Assembly: GCF_010500925.1 (NCBI RefSeq)
Contig: NZ_QVMG01000012.1
Location: 24,742 to 87,373, forward strand
Source of the DNA: Parabacteroides sp. 52
GTDB lineage: Bacteria > Bacteroidota > Bacteroidia > Bacteroidales > Tannerellaceae
Length of the DNA: 62,632 nt
Direction: 5' to 3'
Below are positions 57,501 to 62,632 of the stretch, one piece after another; the stretch's first letter is position 1, and each line of letters begins with the position of its first letter. The position numbers and the translations under genes are program-made. The notes under the pieces are model-generated. The model did not search any database and was not told the origin of the DNA. It saw nothing but the letters and a program-made list of their open reading frames with translations.

Positions 57501-58724
57501 ATGAAAAGCGTTTTATTTTTTCTGATAAGCATTTTTATCGTATGTTCAGCCTCTGCACAAAGCAAAGACTTTACCTATACTTTTTATGGATTTATCCGGG
57601 GGGATGTTTTTTATGATACGCGTGCCAACTCTGCCCCCATTGAAGGGATATTTCATCTTTATCCGTTGGATAAGATGCCGGATGCAAACGGGAAAGACCT
57701 GCATGCAACACCCAGTGCCAGTTTCAATGTGTTCACGACCCGCCTCGGTGTCGACCTTACGGGGCCACGTTTAGGCTCTGCCCGTTCGTCGGCAAAGGTA
57801 GAAACAGACTTCGGTGGTTTCTCGCCCAGCAACACGATGTTGCGTATCCGCCAGGCTTATGTGCAGTTGCATTGGGAGAAATACAGTCTATTACTCGGCC
57901 AGACCTGGCATCCGCTCTTTGGCTCCGTCTCACCGAATATATTAGGGCTTTCGACAGGATCTCCTTTTCAGCCTTTCAACCGAAGCCCGCAGTTTCGTTT
58001 CGAGTATATGCCGCATAAAATAAAACTTACGGCTGCAACGATCTGGCAACTGCAATATACCTCCAACGGTCCTTCCGGAGGTTCCTCTACTTATTTAAAG
58101 AACAGTTGTGTTCCCGAATTATATATAGGGGTTGATTACATCTCTTCCACCGGTTGGTTAGCCGGTGCAGGTATGCATATGATCTCCTTGAAACCCCGTA
58201 CTGTTTCTTCCTGGAAAGAACAATCGTACAAAGTAGAGGAACGCATGACCACCTTTTCTTATGAGGCACATGTGAAATATACAGGCCGTTCTTTTACCGT
58301 GGCTGCGAAGACATTCCTGGCCTCCGCACTGGATCATACATTGATGATGGGTGGATACGGCATACGTTCCATCGACCCGGCAAACGGAGAGCAGCAATAT
58401 ACTCCGTTCCGTCATTCCACTTCCTGGATCAATTTCACTTACGGGAATAAATGGAAACCGGCCCTTTTTATCGGGTATTCCAAAAACTTAGGAACCACCC
58501 ACGATATGGTTTCTTCCGAAAAGTACGGAAGAGGATTGGACATCGATCAGTTATTTACTCTCAACGCGAGTATCTCCTATAACCTCCCTCATTGGAGGAT
58601 AGGTATTGAATATTCTCCCTCAACAGCTTATTATGGCAGTCCGAACGCCCGCAACGGCAAGATAGAAGATACCCATTCGGTAACCAACCACCGCCTTGTC
58701 GGCCTTTTGGTATACCTTTTCTGA
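57501..58724 (+). CDS. Porin-like outer-membrane protein
   Basis: The start at MKSVLFFLISIFIVCSASAQ gives 407 residues; two upstream in-frame ATGs (57483 and 57498) add only a few residues. The mature part begins with DFTYTFYGFIRGDVFYDTR, a porin-like first strand, and ends with NHRLVGLLVYLF, a barrel terminus. Strands such as FNVFTTRLGVDLTGP, MLRIRQAYVQLHWEKYSLLLGQTWHPLFG are typical of Bacteroidetes DcaP-like/trimeric porins. The substrate is unknown. Confidence 0.82.
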   Translation: MKSVLFFLISIFIVCSASAQSKDFTYTFYGFIRGDVFYDTRANSAPIEGIFHLYPLDKMPDANGKDLHATPSASFNVFTTRLGVDLTGPRLGSARSSAKVETDFGGFSPSNTMLRIRQAYVQLHWEKYSLLLGQTWHPLFGSVSPNILGLSTGSPFQPFNRSPQFRFEYMPHKIKLTAATIWQLQYTSNGPSGGSSTYLKNSCVPELYIGVDYISSTGWLAGAGMHMISLKPRTVSSWKEQSYKVEERMTTFSYEAHVKYTGRSFTVAAKTFLASALDHTLMMGGYGIRSIDPANGEQQYTPFRHSTSWINFTYGNKWKPALFIGYSKNLGTTHDMVSSEKYGRGLDIDQLFTLNASISYNLPHWRIGIEYSPSTAYYGSPNARNGKIEDTHSVTNHRLVGLLVYLF

Positions 58725-58754
58725 AAAAGTGTGTGTATATAACCGATTCGACGC

Positions 58755-59564
58755 TCAGAGAGGCTTTGCCAATAAGATAAGGCTAAGCGCCATGATAGCC
58801 ATTCCGGTAACCAGACCGTAGATAGAAACATGATGTTCCCCATATTCACGGGCAGCGGGGAGTAACTCATCCATGGAGATAAAAACCATAATGCCTGCCA
58901 CAGCCGCAAACACACAACCCATAACCGCGGGCGACATAAAAGGCATCAATACCAGGTAGGCCAAAAGAGCTCCTATAGGTTCGGCCAGGCCGGACAACAA
59001 AGAGAGGTAAAATGCTTTCTTCCTGTCGCCTGTTGCATAGTAGATAGGCACAGACACAGCAATTCCTTCCGGTATATTATGGATAGCAATAGCCACAGCA
59101 ATGGCTATGCCTAAGGCTGGATCTTCTATGGCAGCCGTAAAGGTGGCTATCCCTTCCGGGAAATTATGGATACCGATAGCCAATGCCGTCATCAACCCCA
59201 TGCGCATAAGTTTGGTTTTAGGCGGAGGAGCCTGCATACTCTCTACTGAGCGTACCTCGTGGGGATTCTCAAAAGAAGGGACCAGACGGTCTATAATGCC
59301 GATCAACAGGATACCGGCAAAGAAGAACAATACGGTCATTCCCATACCTTCTTTTACGCCCATCTCTGCCACCAATGTTTCTTCCGCCTGACGAAGAATC
59401 TCTACAAACGAAACATAGATCATAACTCCGGCAGATAAACCCAGAGAGAAAGAAAGGAATCTCTTATTGGTTTGTTTGGCAAAGAAAGCAATCAGGCTGC
59501 CAATGCCGGTAGCCAAACCGGCAAAAAGAGTCAGTAAAAAGGGAATGAATATATTATTTTCCAT
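58755..59564 (-). CDS. ZIP-family metal transporter
   Basis: The start at [28 protein letters not shown] (59564) gives 269 residues and eight membrane helices. Metal-binding motifs of helices IV and V are [11 protein letters not shown] and [15 protein letters not shown], as in ZupT zinc importers. It probably takes up zinc or other divalent metals. It is the last gene of a minus-strand group CDF-queH-ZIP, with 60 bases after queH. Confidence 0.95.
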   Translation of the reverse strand: MENNIFIPFLLTLFAGLATGIGSLIAFFAKQTNKRFLSFSLGLSAGVMIYVSFVEILRQAEETLVAEMGVKEGMGMTVLFFFAGILLIGIIDRLVPSFENPHEVRSVESMQAPPPKTKLMRMGLMTALAIGIHNFPEGIATFTAAIEDPALGIAIAVAIAIHNIPEGIAVSVPIYYATGDRKKAFYLSLLSGLAEPIGALLAYLVLMPFMSPAVMGCVFAAVAGIMVFISMDELLPAAREYGEHHVSIYGLVTGMAIMALSLILLAKPL

Positions 59565-59624
59565 ACAGTTGATCTTCCTTTCAAACAATAACATATGTAT
59601 AAAAAGAAATGTTCACTTTTGAAA

Positions 59625-60215
59625 TTACTTATCACTCCGCATACTAAACTCACAACCGCAATAGCGTTGGTTGTAAAAGGCATGCAGGGCGATCAACTCC
59701 TTCCGGCGTTCACTGAGTCCGCCTTTTCTCCAGTTCTGCTCCCAAAAGAAGGTTCCCGGATAAGCTGCTGCCGCATATTGTCCGGCAGCATGGATCTGTT
59801 CCAGACTCTTCCACCGGGAAGAAGCCAGGGTTGTGGTAAAGACTGTATATCCATTTTCCTTGGCGTAACAGGCTGTGACCAACAGACGTTGCCTGAAACA
59901 ATGCAGGCAACGGCGGCCGCGCTCCGGCTCTTTCTCCAACCCCTCCATGGCCGTTCGCCATCCGGCATGATCGTAATCGCCGTCAATGATAGTCAACCCC
60001 AGGGCCTGTGCATACCGGGTACATTCATTTTTCCGCAGTTCATACTCCTCCAACGGATATATATTCGGGTTGAAATAAAAAATGACAGGACGTAAGCCAT
60101 TGGCCAACAAACATTCAATAATAGCGGAAGAACAAGGAGCACAACAGGTATGTAATACAATATCTGTCACTCCCTCCGGTAGTCCCTGTTTTATGTGTAA
60201 TAAATCAGTATGCAT
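59625..60215 (-). CDS. queH: Epoxyqueuosine reductase QueH
   Basis: QueH (DUF208) reduces epoxyqueuosine to queuosine in tRNA, replacing QueG. It has 196 residues. The HTCCAPCS motif (about 22-29) and the pair CLHCFRQRL (about 103-106) carry the cysteines for a 4Fe-4S cluster, and the C-terminal YCGC adds the redox pair. The ATG at 60215 is used; a GTG is directly before. It lies between two metal transporters, and queA is at 61281. Confidence 0.95.
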   Translation of the reverse strand: MHTDLLHIKQGLPEGVTDIVLHTCCAPCSSAIIECLLANGLRPVIFYFNPNIYPLEEYELRKNECTRYAQALGLTIIDGDYDHAGWRTAMEGLEKEPERGRRCLHCFRQRLLVTACYAKENGYTVFTTTLASSRWKSLEQIHAAGQYAAAAYPGTFFWEQNWRKGGLSERRKELIALHAFYNQRYCGCEFSMRSDK

Positions 60216-60218
60216 CAC

Positions 60219-61157
60219 TTAATCCTTACTCAACAAAGGCCCGCACCCATCCGGACAGGCTTTGTTAGGAAATTCAAATTCAAGAGTGATATGTTGTATG
60301 CCGGCCTCATTCAGTTGCTTTTTTATCTGTTCTTTGATTCTCTCCATAAGCGTTAGATCGGGTATGACCACATGAGCCGTAAGCGCAGTCTCGGTCGTAC
60401 TGATCGGCCAGATATGCAGGTGATGCACGTTCTCTACTCCGCCGACGGATTGCATAATCTCTTCCACCTCTTTCAGGCTGGTACCTGTCGGAACACCGTC
60501 GAGGGATAAGCGCAGACTGTCTTTCAACAGATCCCAGGTTGAATAGATGATAACCAGAGCGATCCCGATCCCGATAATCGGGTCAATAATATACCATCCC
60601 GTGTGAATAATAATTATACCGGAAACAACCACCCCGATAGAGACCAGGGCGTCTGCTGCCATATGCAGATAAGCACCTTTTACATTCAGGTCGCGGTCTT
60701 TGTCTTTCATAAACAACCAGGCTGTAAACCCGTTTATCAACACCCCGATCCCTGCTACCCAGGCGATAGCTCCTCCTTCTACGGGTTGGGGATGGATAAA
60801 CTTTTCGATACTTTCTGCAAGGATGATGCCTACGGCTATCAACAGAATCACGGCATTGAATAAAGAAACCAATACCGTACTTTTTTTATATCCATACGTA
60901 TACTTTGAGGTAGGATGAACTTTGGCCAAGCGGAAGGCCAGCATAGCCAGTACCAGACTGGCCACATCACTCAGGTTATGACCGGCATCGGACAAAAGGC
61001 CCAGTGAGTTAAACCAAAAACCTGCACCAAACTCTGCCAGGACAAAGACTATATTTAATCCTATACCCAAGATGAAAGCCCTGTTCAACGAGCTCAATTC
61101 ATGGGAATGATGGGCATGATGACCATGTCCTTCGCCGTGATTATGATTATGTGCCAT
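60219..61157 (-). CDS. Cation diffusion facilitator (Zn2+ efflux)
   Basis: This 312-residue protein has a His-rich N-terminus (MAHNHNHGEGHGHHAHHSHE), six membrane helices and a cytoplasmic C-terminal domain. The transport-site motif HxxxD/DxxxD pattern appears in SDAGHNLSDVASL (helix II) and HMAADALVSIGVV (helix V), as in ZitB/CzcD exporters. It exports zinc or related metals. QueH begins right at its end and a ZIP importer follows, so exporter and importer may be co-expressed. Confidence 0.95.
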   Translation of the reverse strand: MAHNHNHGEGHGHHAHHSHELSSLNRAFILGIGLNIVFVLAEFGAGFWFNSLGLLSDAGHNLSDVASLVLAMLAFRLAKVHPTSKYTYGYKKSTVLVSLFNAVILLIAVGIILAESIEKFIHPQPVEGGAIAWVAGIGVLINGFTAWLFMKDKDRDLNVKGAYLHMAADALVSIGVVVSGIIIIHTGWYIIDPIIGIGIALVIIYSTWDLLKDSLRLSLDGVPTGTSLKEVEEIMQSVGGVENVHHLHIWPISTTETALTAHVVIPDLTLMERIKEQIKKQLNEAGIQHITLEFEFPNKACPDGCGPLLSKD

Positions 61158-61248
61158 AATAAAACCGTTTACTTAAAACCGATTGATCCTTCTGCAAAGC
61201 TACGCTTTTTTCTAAAGCACCCTCTCCCCATTGTTAGGTATTTTATCG

Positions 61249-61256
61249 TACTTTTG
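61249..61256 (+). promoter_or_regulatory. -7 promoter element for queA
   Basis: TACTTTTG matches TAnnTTTG, 24 bases before the ATG. Confidence 0.6.
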
Positions 61257-61280
61257 CAACGCAATCAGTAGAAAGGATAA

Positions 61281-62501
61281 ATGAATACACCGATACAACA
61301 TATTCGCATAGAGGATTATAACTATTCGCTACCGGAGGAGAAGATAGCCAAATTCCCTCTAGCCAAGCGGGATGAGTCTAAACTTCTTTTGTATAAAGAA
61401 GGAGAGATTAACGAAGGCCGGTTTAAACAGATAACAGATTACCTGCCTTCCGGTGCGATGTTGGTGTTTAACAATACGCGGGTCATTCAGGCCCGCCTGC
61501 TTTTCCACAAAGAGACAGGTGCACGGATAGAGATATTCTGCCTGGAACCGGTCGATCCACACGACTACGCCCTGGTCTTTCAGCAAACAGAACGATGCCG
61601 CTGGACCTGTATGGTCGGTAATCTCAAGAAATGGAAAGAAGGGCGGTTGGCAAAAGAAGTACAGATCGGTGAAGACACGATCACCCTCTACGCTGAAAAG
61701 TTACAAAGTGCCGCAGATACCCACCTGATTGAGTTCACCTGGGATAAACCGACTTATACTTTTGCTGAATTACTGGATGCCACAGGGGTCTTGCCCATCC
61801 CTCCTTATCTCAACAGGGATACGGAGGAAAGCGACCTGCAAACCTATCAAACCATTTATTCCAAGATAAAAGGTTCGGTGGCCGCTCCGACAGCCGGACT
61901 GCACTTCAGCCCGGAGGTGATGGCTGCTCTTGACGCCAAAGGCTTTGTCCGCGAAGAACTGACCCTACATGTAGGCGCCGGAACCTTCAAGCCGGTAAAA
62001 AGCGAAACGATCGAAGGCCATGAGATGCATACCGAGTTTATCTCCGTATCGCGCCAGACGATCCAACACATAAAAGAGAATCCCGGCAAGATCATTGCCG
62101 TAGGTACCACCTCGGTACGCACCCTGGAAAGTCTCTATTACATCGGTACGTACCTCGCCACCCACCCCCAGGCAACTGCCGAAGAGATGGTGGTCGATCA
62201 ATGGGCTCCTTACAAAGAGCCCCAAGATACTCTCTCCCCCCAAGAGGCCTTGCAACATATCCTGGACTACCTCGACAACACACAGACAGACCGCCTGGTG
62301 ACCGCAACACAAATAATGATTGCTCCGGGTTATACGTTTAAGATCGTGCAAGGAATCATCACCAACCTCCATCAGCCCCAAAGCACTTTGCTTCTGCTCG
62401 TCTCTGCTTTTGTCAAAGGAAACTGGAAAATGCTCTATGATTATGCCTTAACCCACGATTTCCGCTTCCTGAGTTATGGGGATAGTTCGTTGTTGTTGTA
62501 A
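61281..62501 (+). CDS. queA: S-adenosylmethionine:tRNA ribosyltransferase-isomerase
   Basis: QueA transfers the ribosyl part of SAM to preQ1 in tRNA, making epoxyqueuosine, the substrate of QueH. It has 406 residues, longer than the usual about 350. Conserved segments are YNYSLPEEKIAKFPLAKRDESKLLLY, LVFNNTRVIQARLLFHKETGARIEIFCLEP, KGSVAAPTAGLHFSPEV and TLHVGAGTFKPV. It is divergent from the CDF-queH-ZIP group, so the last two queuosine steps flank the metal transporters. Confidence 0.96.
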   Translation: MNTPIQHIRIEDYNYSLPEEKIAKFPLAKRDESKLLLYKEGEINEGRFKQITDYLPSGAMLVFNNTRVIQARLLFHKETGARIEIFCLEPVDPHDYALVFQQTERCRWTCMVGNLKKWKEGRLAKEVQIGEDTITLYAEKLQSAADTHLIEFTWDKPTYTFAELLDATGVLPIPPYLNRDTEESDLQTYQTIYSKIKGSVAAPTAGLHFSPEVMAALDAKGFVREELTLHVGAGTFKPVKSETIEGHEMHTEFISVSRQTIQHIKENPGKIIAVGTTSVRTLESLYYIGTYLATHPQATAEEMVVDQWAPYKEPQDTLSPQEALQHILDYLDNTQTDRLVTATQIMIAPGYTFKIVQGIITNLHQPQSTLLLLVSAFVKGNWKMLYDYALTHDFRFLSYGDSSLLL

Positions 62502-62513
62502 TCGGTAATTAAT

Positions 62514-62576
62514 CATTAACGATTAACGATTAGTGATGAACGTTTAACGATTAGTGATTAGTGATGAACGATGGGT
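62514..62576. repeat. 7-bp tandem repeats after queA
   Basis: Nine consecutive heptads (CATTAAC, GATTAAC, GATTAGT, GATGAAC, GTTTAAC, GATTAGT, GATTAGT, GATGAAC, GATGGGT) match the family at 66-244. The remaining bases to 62632 are AT-rich with a self-complementary TAATTT/AAATTA stretch; nothing coding is seen. Confidence 0.85.
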
Positions 62577-62632
62577 GAAGCGTGAAAGATTATAATTTAC
62601 AATTTATAATTAACAATTAATTATTAGTGACT

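Noticed and set aside
57350..57565. 72-residue N-terminal extension of trpB2
   Set aside because: It would overlap the divergent gene's promoter and start; the family begins at the chosen ATG.
1..62632. tRNA, rRNA, insertion sequence, prophage or capsule cluster
   Set aside because: I saw no tRNA-like stems, rRNA segments, transposases, integrases or glycosyltransferase runs.

Overview
The window is ordinary-looking chromosome of a Bacteroidales bacterium, most likely Parabacteroides or a close relative. The genus is an inference. The order rests on many promoters with the Bacteroidetes -7 element TAnnTTTG, weak or absent Shine-Dalgarno sequences, lipoproteins with Bacteroidetes-type beta-propellers, a PorZ-like protein, a dipeptidyl peptidase of family S46, long-form IspG and many DUF families known from this order. 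I see no tRNA, rRNA, CRISPR array, transposase, integrase or phage gene.

Layout. 1-385: 22-bp palindrome units and 7-bp repeats. 386-2706: two convergent propeller lipoproteins. 2905-7134: ychF, then a uronate operon (DUF2264, kduI, kduD). 7223-11560 (minus): mutS, cysK and a SpoU methyltransferase. 11561-12114: a 554-bp AT-rich gap before nadA. 13199-21456: porZ-like, rdgB, a phosphoethanolamine transferase-like enzyme, a YitT protein and leuS. 21767-23591: a tight ECF sigma/anti-sigma module between two DUF4252 genes. 23691-30264: a COG4299 membrane protein, a radical SAM enzyme, two outer-membrane proteins, a DinD-like protein and a DUF4294 protein. 30468-39759: rpoN, a PAP2-like membrane protein, gcvH, purE, ispG, dut, a TPR protein, a DUF4292 lipoprotein and an EnvC-like protein. 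39829-45799: two cation-coupled transporters, then a DUF6057 membrane protein with a CXXCH/TolB-like lipoprotein. 45883-50608 (minus): S46 peptidase, flippase and ruvB. 50784-55776: Ohr, a PagL-like protein, a TPR/HTH sensor, a DUF3244 protein and a broken relative. 55988-62501: trpB2, a barrel protein, a zinc and queuosine cluster (CDF, queH, ZIP) and queA. 7-bp repeats return after queA.

The most unusual content is non-coding. Four intergenic loci (11-48 partial, 9960-10041, 21554-21635, 52673-52754) share one design: 16-bp imperfect palindromes with consensus GNYGAYnnnnRTCRNC separated by 6-bp spacers, giving an exact 22-bp period. The three complete loci each have four units and are roughly dyad-symmetric as a whole. 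Two of them share 82 identical bases in opposite orientation. A separate perfect palindrome of 34-36 bp occurs twice, once inside the DinD-like gene and once just past its 3' end. I found no new protein system that I could defend. The palindrome arrays are the best candidate for something undescribed.
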